This document shows positions 8,752 to 15,990 of a stretch of DNA of 16,606 bases, in pieces. Position 1 is the stretch's first letter; every line of letters begins with the position of its first letter. The notes beneath the pieces are model-generated. The model was not told where the DNA came from, did no database searches, and saw only the letters and a program-made list of their open reading frames with translations. Both the position numbers and the translations under genes were made by a program. The DNA comes from CAZMCT01 sp964564785 (GTDB taxonomy: Bacteria; Planctomycetota; Phycisphaerae; UBA1845; Fen-1342): NCBI GenBank assembly GCA_964564785.1, contig CAZMCT010000090.1, positions 1 through 16,606 of the forward strand, written 5' to 3'.

Positions 8752-8780
8752 TTGACGAACGCCGATCGGGGCGAAATAAT
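8752..8780 (+). promoter_or_regulatory. Near-consensus sigma70 promoter of the methyltransferase gene
   Basis: TTGACG (8752-8757) and AATAAT (8775-8780) are separated by exactly 17 bases; each hexamer differs from consensus by one base. A T-rich run (CATCTTTTC) precedes the -35. This is the clearest promoter in the window. The expected transcription start near 8787 excludes the in-frame ATG at 8779 and supports translation from 8809. Confidence 0.7.
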
Positions 8781-8808
8781 GCACCTGCCCTGCATGAGGT
8801 GCCCGACA

Positions 8809-9912
8809 ATGCGACCAAACACAATATATTGTGGCGACGCGATCGGGTTGCTCAGCTCGTGGCCGGCTGGCAGCGTCGAGCTTGTCTTCGCGGACCCGCC
8901 GTTCAATATCGGGTACGTGTACGACAACTACCGCGACGACGTGCCAAACGAGGAGTATGTGCAATGGTCGCGGGACTGGATGGCCGCCTGCAAGCGGATC
9001 CTGAGCCCGGTCGGATCGTTCTACATCGCGATCGGGGACGACTTCGCGGCCGACATTCGGATCATTGGCCGCGAGCTGGGGCTGCACCTGCGGAATTGGA
9101 TCATCTGGCACTACACGTTTGGACAAGCCACGAAGACGAAATTCGGCCGCTCGCACACGCACATTTTTTACTTCACGTGCGACAAGCGTGGTTACACTTT
9201 TAATGACAAGTACTTGCGGTTCCCGAGCGCCCGGCACACGGAGTATCAGGACCTGCGGGCCAATCCGCGGGGGCGGATTCCGGACGACGTCTGGGACGAG
9301 TTTCCGCGGGTTTGCGGCACGTTTCGTGAGCGGGCCGGTTTTCATGGCTGCCAGATGCCCGAGGCACTGCTCCAGCGGATCGTGCTGGCCAGCAGCAACC
9401 CGGGGGACATCGTGCTTGACCCGTTCGTGGGAAGCGGGACGACGGTGGTGGCGGCAAAGCGGCTCGGCCGCCGGTACGTGGGGATCGACGTTTCGCCGGC
9501 GTACGTGAAGCATACGAAACGACGGCTGGGCGACGTCATGGACGAAAGCCGGGCGCGGCCGGAGGGTGATCTGTGGCCGGCGCTGCACGTGGATTTTCTG
9601 GTCCAGCTCTACCGCGAGACGCAGGTGAGCGTGTCCAACCTGCTGCCGAACGAGGTTGCCCTGCGAGTGATGGCGGACTCGCTGAGCACGCGGGCGGGCT
9701 GGACGTACAGCGTGGCGGATGTGCGGCGCAAGCTGGAGGCGTTGATGAGCGAAGTGCCGGCGGCGCTGCCCAAGCTGCCGAACGACAGGCCGTTCGTGGC
9801 CCGCAAGCACGTGAACACGGAGGGAAAACGATACGTTCGACGGGTGCAGCGTTTGCGGCCGCGGCGCACGGGACCGAAAGAGAGCTCGGAGGCACTGCGG
9901 GAGGCGATGTAG
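8809..9912 (+). CDS. Solitary DNA amino-methyltransferase (N6-adenine or N4-cytosine, beta type)
   Basis: A 367-residue protein with beta-class motif order. Motif IV, ADPPFNIGY (Asp29-Phe32), lies near the N-terminus, and the AdoMet motif I, LDPFVGSGTT (203-212), follows later together with GIDVSPAYV (225-233). DPPF favours amino-group methylation, more likely adenine N6, but the base cannot be fixed by eye. Residues about 245-367 form a C-terminal extension with predicted helices and a basic end (KRYVRRVQRLRPRR), perhaps for DNA binding. ATG 8809 is chosen because GAGG (8797-8800) lies 8 bases upstream, the conserved NTIYCGD block follows at once, and the promoter's -10 covers the earlier ATG 8779. 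I see no restriction endonuclease nearby, so it looks like an orphan enzyme. The first codons are unusually AT-rich. Confidence 0.88.
   Translation: MRPNTIYCGDAIGLLSSWPAGSVELVFADPPFNIGYVYDNYRDDVPNEEYVQWSRDWMAACKRILSPVGSFYIAIGDDFAADIRIIGRELGLHLRNWIIWHYTFGQATKTKFGRSHTHIFYFTCDKRGYTFNDKYLRFPSARHTEYQDLRANPRGRIPDDVWDEFPRVCGTFRERAGFHGCQMPEALLQRIVLASSNPGDIVLDPFVGSGTTVVAAKRLGRRYVGIDVSPAYVKHTKRRLGDVMDESRARPEGDLWPALHVDFLVQLYRETQVSVSNLLPNEVALRVMADSLSTRAGWTYSVADVRRKLEALMSEVPAALPKLPNDRPFVARKHVNTEGKRYVRRVQRLRPRRTGPKESSEALREAM
8820..8833. promoter_or_regulatory. 14-bp AT-rich perfect palindrome in the 5' end of the methyltransferase gene
   Basis: CACAATATATTGTG is an exact palindrome covering codons 4-9 of the methyltransferase gene. 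It sits about 33 bases downstream of the expected transcription start. Four consecutive codons in it (ACA ATA TAT TGT) end in A or T, contrary to the strong G/C bias elsewhere. It could be an operator for a dimeric regulator or the methyltransferase itself. An AT-rich initiation region kept free of structure is the plain alternative. Confidence 0.4.
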
Positions 9913-9962
9913 CGTTTTGGGGCGTCCGCCGGGATAATGCCGCGGCACGAGGAGGCGATTCG

Positions 9963-11099
9963 ATGGCGGACTACGACGAGTCGGTCGAGGACCTGAGCCG
10001 GCCGCGGGTGGTGGCCGGGCTGCTGGCCGTGGGGGCGGTGTTGCTGGCGCTGATCGCGGGGGTTTGGGCCTTGGCGCAACTGTGGGGGCTGTCGCGGTTG
10101 CCGGCCGGGACGTTTCCGGGGCCGACGGCCGGATTCCCCGGGGTGATGGGGGTGCTGCTGGCGCTGCTGTTGGCGTGGGGGCTGAGCCTGCTGCTATGGG
10201 GGGCGGCGGAGTTTCTGCGGCGGCTGACGGACCTTTCGGAGACGGTCGGTCGGGGGCTGGGGGCACTGGCGGGTGGCGGGCTGGGGGGACCGGTGCGTGG
10301 TCGGCTGGCCGATGCAGACCACCACGGTCAGATGCTCGAAGAGCTGGTGCAGTTGACGCGCGAGCTGCGCGACATCGAGTTGTTGAGCGAGGCGGATCGC
10401 GCGATCCGGCAGAAGGCGGAGGCCGAAGAACTGGTGCGGGCACTGGAGCGTGAGGTGCCGGCCCTGCTGCGCGAGCACAATCTTCAGGAGGCGGCACTGC
10501 GCGTGGCACGGGCCCGGCAGCGGTTCCCGTCACTGCCGAACTGGGCCGGACTGATGCAGCAGGTGGAGCAGGCGCGGGCCAAGCTGGAGGCGCACGACAG
10601 CGCGGCGGCGACGCGGGAGGTGGACGACCTGGTGGCGCTGGGGGCGTTCGACCGCGCGGTCGAGGCGGTCCGTCATTTTCGGGCTCGGCACCCGAACTCG
10701 GAAATCGTGGGAGAGCTGGCGCGGCGGATCGCGACTGCCCGGGAGCGGGCCAGTGCGGCCGAGCGGGCCAAGCTCATGTCGCAGGCGCAGGACGCGACGA
10801 ATCGCAAGCAATGGGCGGAGGCGTTGCGGCTGGTCGAGACGCTGCTGGCGAAATTCCCGGGCTCGCCCGAGGCGGAGGAGCTCCGTCGGCAGGTGCCGGT
10901 GATTCGCGACAACGTCGAGATTCACAAGCGGCAGGAAATGGAGGCGCAGATTCGCGAGCTGGTGCGCCTGCAACGGTTTCGCGAGGCGCTGCGCGTCGCG
11001 AACGAGCTGATCACGAACTATCCCGACTCACCGCAAGCGGCCGTGCTGCGCGACCAGCTTCCGCGGCTCGAGCAGCGCGCGGCCGAAGCGGCGGCGTAG
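9963..11099 (+). CDS. Membrane-anchored TPR-like repeat protein
   Basis: A 378-residue protein with two hydrophobic segments near the N-terminus (about 17-42 and 60-83) separated by a short Gly/Pro-rich loop, then a Gly-rich hinge (98-113) and a long charged helical region. From about 165 onward there are four TPR-like helix pairs: around 170-200, 220-255, 275-310 and 328-368. Each has a repeated core of the type W/F-xEAL, then L, then PxSxxAxxLR (for example KQWAEALRL with FPGSPEAEELR, and RFREALRV with YPDSPQAAVLR). The helical part would face one side of the membrane as a protein-binding scaffold; orientation and partner are unknown. GAGGAGG (9949-9955) lies 7 bases before ATG 9963, which rules out longer starts. 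It follows the methyltransferase by 50 bases and may share its transcript. Confidence 0.75.
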   Translation: MADYDESVEDLSRPRVVAGLLAVGAVLLALIAGVWALAQLWGLSRLPAGTFPGPTAGFPGVMGVLLALLLAWGLSLLLWGAAEFLRRLTDLSETVGRGLGALAGGGLGGPVRGRLADADHHGQMLEELVQLTRELRDIELLSEADRAIRQKAEAEELVRALEREVPALLREHNLQEAALRVARARQRFPSLPNWAGLMQQVEQARAKLEAHDSAAATREVDDLVALGAFDRAVEAVRHFRARHPNSEIVGELARRIATARERASAAERAKLMSQAQDATNRKQWAEALRLVETLLAKFPGSPEAEELRRQVPVIRDNVEIHKRQEMEAQIRELVRLQRFREALRVANELITNYPDSPQAAVLRDQLPRLEQRAAEAAA

Positions 11100-11397
11100 T
11101 GGCCGAGCATCGATTCCGCGTCGCGGGGAGCCGCCGAAGCCGCGGCCCGTCGCGCGGCTCGCTGAACAGCGCCATGCCGACGAGCGCGGCGCCCAGCGCG
11201 CCCAGGCCGGTGCAGACCCCGTAGGCGGTGCCGATCGGCAGGTTTCGCACGGCCTGAGCGAGCATCCACATGCGCGCAACCGTTGTTACAACCACCCGGG
11301 CGCTCGGCCCCGGCCGCGTGAACCCGCGGGCATACTTCAGGCCGATCGCCGAGGCCAACTCGAACAATCCGGCCGGCAGCAGCATGACCCAGGGCAC
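11011..11397 (-). pseudogene. Truncated SMR-family transporter (SugE/Gdx-like), probable pseudogene
   Basis: From GTG 11397 (GGGAG at 11403-11407, 5 bases upstream) the protein aligns with the SMR family. Residues 1-81 give three membrane helices with the essential Glu13 in GLFELASAIGLKY, GFTR, NLPIGTAYG and ALFSEP. The GLKY sequence resembles the SugE/guanidinium-exporter branch more than EmrE. After Pro81 (base 11155) homology stops and an Arg/Pro-rich tail of 47 residues, without any hydrophobic helix, runs antisense into the TPR gene's 3' end. The fourth helix, needed for dimerisation in this family, is missing in all three frames. The otherwise conserved Trp of the AYxxWxG motif is Cys62, and the Trp usual in SugE after Glu13 is Ser16. 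I read it as a decayed gene. A three-helix functional remnant is less likely. Confidence 0.65.
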
Positions 11398-11488
11398 AGC
11401 ATCTCCCGCAGCAGGCGGCCGCCGTCCGGTATAGGTCCCGGACGCGACGGCGGGTACGGAGCGCCGAGCTCAGAGCGCCTGACAAAAC

Positions 11489-11521
11489 CAACTGGGGGAC
11501 CGACCTCCGGTCGGTCAGTTG
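11489..11521 (-). terminator. Intrinsic terminator of the M16 gene
   Basis: GACCGACC (11498-11505) and GGTCGGTC (11509-11516) form a perfect 8-bp stem with a 3-base loop. It is extended by CAACT/AGTTG (11489-11493 with 11517-11521) across a GGGG bulge. On the minus strand the stem is followed by TTGGTTTTGTC, a T-rich tail, and it begins 41 bases past the M16 stop. It therefore reads as a terminator for the minus-strand mutase-M16 unit and separates it from the SMR remnant. Confidence 0.6.
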
Positions 11522-11562
11522 ACAAGCCGGAGGCCTGTGAGGCAGGGTTGTGATAGCCGCTC

Positions 11563-12810
11563 TTACAGCTCGCGCGGGCCGAGGGTGGCCACGCACAGTC
11601 GATCGAGCGGCAGGCGGCGAGCACAGGCGCTGACGTCCGCGATGGTTACAGCCCGCAGGGCGTCGAGTTTGGGCCCGCGACCGATCGGGCGACCGAAGTG
11701 GAACAGGTCGTCGCTCAGGCCGCCGGCGCGAGCGCGGGTGAGGTCGTCCTCCGTTTCCGACTGGGCCATGAGGCTGTCGCGGGCGCGGTCGCACTCGGCG
11801 GCGGTGAGGTCCCGGCCCAGGCGGCGCAGTTCGCGCAGCAGCTTCTCATATGTCTTGTGGCAGCGCTCGGGCGTCGTGCTGGCGCCCAGGTGAATGACAC
11901 CGCGGCCGCGAGGCTGCTCGTGCCAGGCGCCGACCCAGTAGACGAGGCCCTGTTTCTCGCGCAGCTCGGTGAAAAGCCGACCGCTCATGCCGCCCGAAAG
12001 TACGCCGATGAGCACCTGCTCGGCGGGAAATCCGGCGTGGTCGCGCGGCAGCCCCGGCAGCGTGATGCCGATGTATTCCTGCTCAAGCTCCTTGAAGCGG
12101 TGGGCCCGCCCCGGGCGGAAATCGAAATCGACCGGTTCGCGACCGGAGTGCTCGGGCGTGCCGAAGCCGGCAAAGCAGCGCTGGGCCCGCTGGGCCAGGT
12201 GTTCCGGGTCGACGGGCCCGGCGACAGCGATCTGCAAGCGGCCGGCGCCATAGCAGCGTCGCCAGTGCTGACGGACGAGCGTGGGGGTGATGCGGGCGAG
12301 GGATTCGGGCTCACCCCCGGGGTGGCGGCCGAGGACGGGCCCGAGCGTCAGCCGCTGCACGAGGACGCGGAGGAGCTCGGCGGGTTCGTCCTCCATCTGG
12401 CGGAGTTCCTGCTGGGCGAGCTCGACGGCGACGGCGCAGGCGTCGTCGGGGAACGTGGGGTGGACAAGCATCTCGGCGGAAAGCTCGAGGACATCGTCGA
12501 GGAACTCGGGCAGGCAGACGACGCGGAGAAGCATGGACTGCCGGCCGGTGGCGGTGCTCCAGCGAGCGCCGAGGCGGTCGAAGGCGTCGGCCAGGCCGCG
12601 GCCGTCGAAGCGCGCCGTTCCCTTGGAGAGGGTGTGTTCGACGATGGCGCTGATGCCGGTGAGGTCGGGGGGATCGTCGGCGACACCGGCGAGCATGCGG
12701 AAGACCAGCGCCACGGTGTTGCGTTGGGGCAGGAGGTCGGCGGCGAACTCGGCGCCGCAGGGAAGAGTCTGATGGACGAAGCGCTCGGTGGTGCTCTGAA
12801 CGACCGGCAT
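11563..12810 (-). CDS. M16-family peptidase homologue lacking the first zinc histidine
   Basis: A 415-residue two-lobed M16 (pitrilysin/processing-peptidase-like) protein of typical length for the short bacterial subgroup. In the N-terminal lobe the inverted zinc motif HxxEH reads A55-I-V-E58-H59. The surrounding GIS..VEH..SKGTARF aligns well with the family, so the first histidine has been replaced by alanine. The distal glutamate is present (Glu135 in ELRQMEDEP). The C-terminal lobe keeps the Arg/Tyr pair (Arg284, Tyr291 in ELREKQGLVYW). This is the pattern of the non-catalytic partner in heterodimeric M16 proteases, whose active partner is not in the window. Start ATG 12810 has GGAGAGG 6 bases upstream. 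It follows the phosphomannomutase on the same strand after 145 bases. There is no signal peptide, so it is probably cytoplasmic. Confidence 0.85.
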   Translation of the reverse strand: MPVVQSTTERFVHQTLPCGAEFAADLLPQRNTVALVFRMLAGVADDPPDLTGISAIVEHTLSKGTARFDGRGLADAFDRLGARWSTATGRQSMLLRVVCLPEFLDDVLELSAEMLVHPTFPDDACAVAVELAQQELRQMEDEPAELLRVLVQRLTLGPVLGRHPGGEPESLARITPTLVRQHWRRCYGAGRLQIAVAGPVDPEHLAQRAQRCFAGFGTPEHSGREPVDFDFRPGRAHRFKELEQEYIGITLPGLPRDHAGFPAEQVLIGVLSGGMSGRLFTELREKQGLVYWVGAWHEQPRGRGVIHLGASTTPERCHKTYEKLLRELRRLGRDLTAAECDRARDSLMAQSETEDDLTRARAGGLSDDLFHFGRPIGRGPKLDALRAVTIADVSACARRLPLDRLCVATLGPREL

Positions 12811-12893
12811 GCGTTGCCTCTCCGCAGCGCCTTCGGCTCCGGTGGACTCCCGACCCCACTGGCCAGGGGCGGCCGACGGTACTGCTCACTGGC

Positions 12894-12923
12894 GGCCGCG
12901 GCCAAGAACGGAGCTTGGCGGCC
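12894..12923 (-). repeat. Bulged hairpin between phosphomannomutase and M16 genes
   Basis: GCCAAG (12901-12906) pairs with CTTGGC (12914-12919) around a 7-base loop. Flanking GGCC (12894-12897) pairs with GGCC (12920-12923) across a GCG bulge. It lies just past the mutase stop on the minus strand without a U-run. It may stabilise the mutase transcript or partly attenuate read-through into the M16 gene. Confidence 0.3.
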
Positions 12924-12955
12924 GTCTGCGGTGTTCGGCGCCTCTGTGGCAATCG

Positions 12956-14551
12956 TCAGTGGGCGACCGGCTCGCCCAGCAGCGGGGTCAGCTCGGCCAG
13001 TTTCTGCTGAAGCAGCGTATCGCTGACGGCCTCCATGTTCAGGCGCAGCAGGGGCTCGGTGTTGGAGGCCCGTACGTTGAACCACCAGTCGGGGTACTGG
13101 ATCGTGACCCCATCGAGGTGGTCGATCTCCGCGTCCTTATAACGGGCGGCGAGGCGTTCGAACGTGCCGAGCTTGTCGTCGTTCTCGAAGTTGCGCTCGC
13201 CGCTGCTGGCGTAGATGTTGAGCGGCTCGATCAGGGCGCTGAGCGGCTGGCCGGTGCGCGTCAGCACATTGAGAAGGGCGATGAAGGCGAGGAAGCCCGA
13301 GTCGCAATAGAAGAAGTCCCGGAAGTAGAAATGGCCGCTGAGCTCGCCGCCGAAGACGCCGTTGGCCTCGGAGAGGGCGCGTTTCATGAAGACGTGACCG
13401 ACGCGCTCGCGCCGTGGGGAGCCGCCGGCGCGAGTGATGACCTCGGGGACGATGCGGCTGGAGCGCAGGTCGTACACGACGGTCGCGCCCGGGCGCTCGC
13501 GGAGGTACTCGCCCGCCAGCAGGGCGGTGACGAGGTCGGAGCGGACGATCTCGGCCTGGTCGTCGACGAAGACGCAGCGGTCGGCGTCGCCGTCGAAACA
13601 CGCGCCGAAGTCGGCCTTCTGGCTGCGGACGGCGGCGCGGAGCTGTGACAAGTTGGCGGGCACGAGCGGGTTCGGGGGATGGACGAAGTCGCCGTCATGC
13701 TCGAAGTTCAGCGGGATGATCGTGAGATTCGGGACGCCGGCGAAGAGGATCGGGAACCAGCGGCCGGCGCAGCCGTTGGAGGCGTCGATCACGACCCGCA
13801 GCGGGCGCGGGGGGCGGAGAAAGCGGTGAAGGAAGCTGCGGTAAGGCTCGGAAAGATCGAGCGTACGGACGGGGATGGTCTCGGGGACCTCGTGACGGGA
13901 GATGGCCTTGGCAATCCGTTCGATCTCCTTGAGACCGGTCTCGGCGCCGATGGGCTTGCCTTTGGCGCCGCAGATTTTGAAGCCGTTGTAATGGGCGGGG
14001 TTGTGGCTGGCGGTGGTCTGGACGCCGCCGCAGCAGGGCATGTAGTTGGTGGCGAAATAGATCTGCGAGGTGTCGATCAGGCCGATGTCCACGACGGGCG
14101 TGCCGACGGCGGCCGCGCCTTCGATGAAGGCCTGGCAGAGCCGGCGGCTGTGCTTGCGCATGTCGCGGCCGACAATGAGCGTGCTCATCTTGGAGTCGCT
14201 GCGGTCATAGCCGGAGAGGGTGGTGCGAAGGAACTGGGCGGTGGCATTGCCGATGCGCCAGGCGACGTCCTCGTTGAGCGGCTCGGGCACGGTGGCCCGG
14301 ACGTCATAGGCCTTGAAAACCTGTTCGATCATGTCGCGTTTTTCCCTTTCGAGCATGGAGCGCGGCACGGGGCGGGTGCCGGCGGCGCCGGGGGAGGCGT
14401 AATACGGGGTGCGGCCTTTCTCGTCATCATTGAACTGGCAGCCGGGGCACTTGCGGAAGTTGGCCCGGCGCCGGCCCAGGCAAATGGCCTCGCTGATGAT
14501 GATATGCTCCTCGCCGGGGCAAAAGCGCGGCTGCTCTTCAGGCTCTGACAC
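12956..14551 (-). CDS. Phosphomannomutase/phosphoglucomutase with Cys-rich N-terminal extension
   Basis: Residues 74-531 are a complete alpha-D-phosphohexomutase. It has the phosphoserine loop TTASHNPAHYNGFK (Ser182), the metal loop FDGDADR (Asp320, Asp322, Asp324), the sugar-binding loop GELSGH (402-407) and the phosphate-binding loop RASNTEPLLRL (494-504). It interconverts 1- and 6-phosphates of mannose or glucose for nucleotide-sugar synthesis; the GELSGH type is usual for PMM/PGM. GTG 14551 is chosen because GGAG (14559-14562) lies 7 bases upstream and codon bias stays strong from there. That adds 73 residues ahead of the normal start, with four cysteines (Cys11, Cys24, Cys35, Cys38; CPGC at 35-38) that could bind a metal. 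A shorter start at ATG 14332 would give the ordinary enzyme but has a weaker ribosome site. It heads the minus-strand unit with the M16 gene. Confidence 0.88.
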   Translation of the reverse strand: MSEPEEQPRFCPGEEHIIISEAICLGRRRANFRKCPGCQFNDDEKGRTPYYASPGAAGTRPVPRSMLEREKRDMIEQVFKAYDVRATVPEPLNEDVAWRIGNATAQFLRTTLSGYDRSDSKMSTLIVGRDMRKHSRRLCQAFIEGAAAVGTPVVDIGLIDTSQIYFATNYMPCCGGVQTTASHNPAHYNGFKICGAKGKPIGAETGLKEIERIAKAISRHEVPETIPVRTLDLSEPYRSFLHRFLRPPRPLRVVIDASNGCAGRWFPILFAGVPNLTIIPLNFEHDGDFVHPPNPLVPANLSQLRAAVRSQKADFGACFDGDADRCVFVDDQAEIVRSDLVTALLAGEYLRERPGATVVYDLRSSRIVPEVITRAGGSPRRERVGHVFMKRALSEANGVFGGELSGHFYFRDFFYCDSGFLAFIALLNVLTRTGQPLSALIEPLNIYASSGERNFENDDKLGTFERLAARYKDAEIDHLDGVTIQYPDWWFNVRASNTEPLLRLNMEAVSDTLLQQKLAELTPLLGEPVAH

Positions 14552-14558
14552 GGGCAAA

Positions 14559-14562
14559 CTCC
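14559..14562 (-). promoter_or_regulatory. Ribosome binding site supporting the extended mutase start
   Basis: On the minus strand GGAG lies 7 bases before the GTG at 14551. It is better spaced than the AGGGA preceding ATG 14332, and ATG 14356 has no recognisable site. This is the main evidence that the Cys-rich extension is translated. Confidence 0.5.
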
Positions 14563-14717
14563 GGCTGCCGGCGCGGCATGCTAGCAGAGCGGGCGGGCAT
14601 CGGCTACCCTGCCCCGCGAGAGGGGAAAGCTCGGCCGCGTGCGCGGCAGTGGGCCGGCCGTTCCGCGCGTGGCCCGGGCGGTGACCTGGGGTCGTCCGAT
14701 CGTGAGGAGTCGGGCGC

Positions 14718-15806
14718 ATGAACCACTCGCCCAAGTCGTACGGGATCGTGCTGCCGCTGTGGACGTGGACCGAGGCCCCGGAGCTTCTCGAACGAGCGCA
14801 CGGCGAGATCGGGCTGGACCACGTGACCGTGCCGGTGGTGACCGGGCCGGTGCGGACGTTCCGGATCAGCGGGGCGGCCACGAGTCCGTATTTCGAGAGC
14901 GAAGGGGGCTGGCAATTCCCGCCGGAGGGGAAGGTGTATGCGGGCGCGGGCGTCCGGCCGCCGCGGGCGCGCTGGCTGGGGACGGGGGATCCGTTAGGGC
15001 GGCTGCGGGCGGAGCTGGAGCGGCTGGGCGTGGGCCTGACGGTGCGGCTGGACCTGCGGCGCGTGCGGGCGGTGGTCGAGGACCAGCCGCAGTTCGCGCA
15101 GCAGAATGCGTGGGGCCAGGCGGTGCCGGCGGCGGGGATGTGCGTGAGTCACCCCCATCTGCGGGAGCTGCTGCGGGCGACCTGCGAGGACCTGCGCCGC
15201 TATTCTCCGGTTCTGATTCAGGTTGTGGACTGGCTGGTGGACCACGCGGCCGGCGAACCGCCGGCGGCCCCGCCGGCGCTGCTGCCGTTCGTGGCGGCGT
15301 GTTTCTGCCCGGCCTGCCGGCAGATTGGGGAGCGGGCGGGGCTGGAGCCGGAGTCGGCCGCGCGGGCGCTGCGGAGCTTCGTGGCCGCACATGCGCAGGA
15401 CCCAACCACTGCGGCGCTGGAGGACCCGGTGCTCGGTCCGTACACGGCGGCGCGCGAGGCCGATGCGGCGCAATGGCTGGCGCGGCTGGCCGACGCGGAC
15501 CGCGAGCGACGCTACGCACATTTCGTCGCCGGCCCCGCGCGGCGGCCGGAGGACGAGCCGGTCGCGCCGGCGGCGCCGACCGGCTTCAACGTGTGCATGG
15601 GGGCTGCGTCCGAACGGGCGCCGGGCCGGCTCGAGCAGGTCACGCGCTGGCCGGTGCCGCCGGTCGCGAGCACGCACCTGGTCCGAGCGGTGGCGGATGC
15701 AGCGCGGCAGGGCGTTTGGCATTTCGACTTTGAAGGGCTGGACACCTCGCCGGTCGAGGTGGTGACGTGGGTGAAACAGGCGGTGCGTTTCGCGCGCCGC
15801 GGGTGA
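14718..15806 (+). CDS. Conserved-looking hypothetical protein with CxCxxC cluster
   Basis: A 362-residue soluble protein that I cannot assign to a named family. ATG 14718 has GAGGAG (14704-14709) 8 bases upstream and good codon bias throughout. It opens with a beta strand (SYGIVLPLWTW) and ends with WHFDFEGLDTSP followed by an amphipathic helix. The middle has GMCVSHPHLRELLRATCEDLRR (140-161), then ILIQVVDW-like strand (166-172), then CFCPACRQIGERAGL (Cys195, Cys197, Cys200). An alternation of strands and helices and a cysteine motif after a strand recall uncharacterised TIM-barrel, glycosidase-like proteins, but this is only a resemblance. No signal peptide or membrane helix is visible. It diverges from the phosphomannomutase gene with 166 bases between starts, so the two could share a control region and perhaps a carbohydrate-related role. 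Confidence 0.72.
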   Translation: MNHSPKSYGIVLPLWTWTEAPELLERAHGEIGLDHVTVPVVTGPVRTFRISGAATSPYFESEGGWQFPPEGKVYAGAGVRPPRARWLGTGDPLGRLRAELERLGVGLTVRLDLRRVRAVVEDQPQFAQQNAWGQAVPAAGMCVSHPHLRELLRATCEDLRRYSPVLIQVVDWLVDHAAGEPPAAPPALLPFVAACFCPACRQIGERAGLEPESAARALRSFVAAHAQDPTTAALEDPVLGPYTAAREADAAQWLARLADADRERRYAHFVAGPARRPEDEPVAPAAPTGFNVCMGAASERAPGRLEQVTRWPVPPVASTHLVRAVADAARQGVWHFDFEGLDTSPVEVVTWVKQAVRFARRG

Positions 15807-15990
15807 TTCCGCACCGGACCCGGAAGACCGCGACCGGCGCGTGAGTGGCGCCGCGGATCAGCGTGCCGCGCGTCGCAGAACGCGGGCTGTTCAGGCCGAT
15901 CTGCGAATCTGTCGTTTCCTGTGCGGCGATGGGGTGCCGGCGCCTCGCTCGCCGGTGGCCATGGGCGTAAGATGACCCGCCGAGGAGACC

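Noticed and set aside
8683..8808. N-terminally longer methyltransferase starts (GTG/ATG at 8683, 8779, 8794)
   Set aside because: The near-consensus promoter covers 8752-8780 and the conserved sequence begins right after 8809, which has the best-spaced GAGG.
7876..10533. An 885-codon open frame on the minus strand across gcvP, the methyltransferase and the TPR gene
   Set aside because: It is antisense to three well-supported genes and its product is low-complexity, rich in Arg, Pro and His. Such long shadow frames are expected in GC-rich DNA.
8809..11099. A restriction-modification system
   Set aside because: Only the methyltransferase is present. The neighbour is a TPR membrane protein with no nuclease motif, so there is no support for a restriction partner.
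11698..13026. A 442-codon plus-strand open frame over the M16 gene
   Set aside because: It is antisense to the M16 protein, whose motifs and ribosome site are clear. The shadow is Gly/Ala/Glu-rich without a domain.
13679..14548. A 289-codon plus-strand open frame over the phosphomannomutase
   Set aside because: It is an antisense shadow of a gene with all four catalytic loops.
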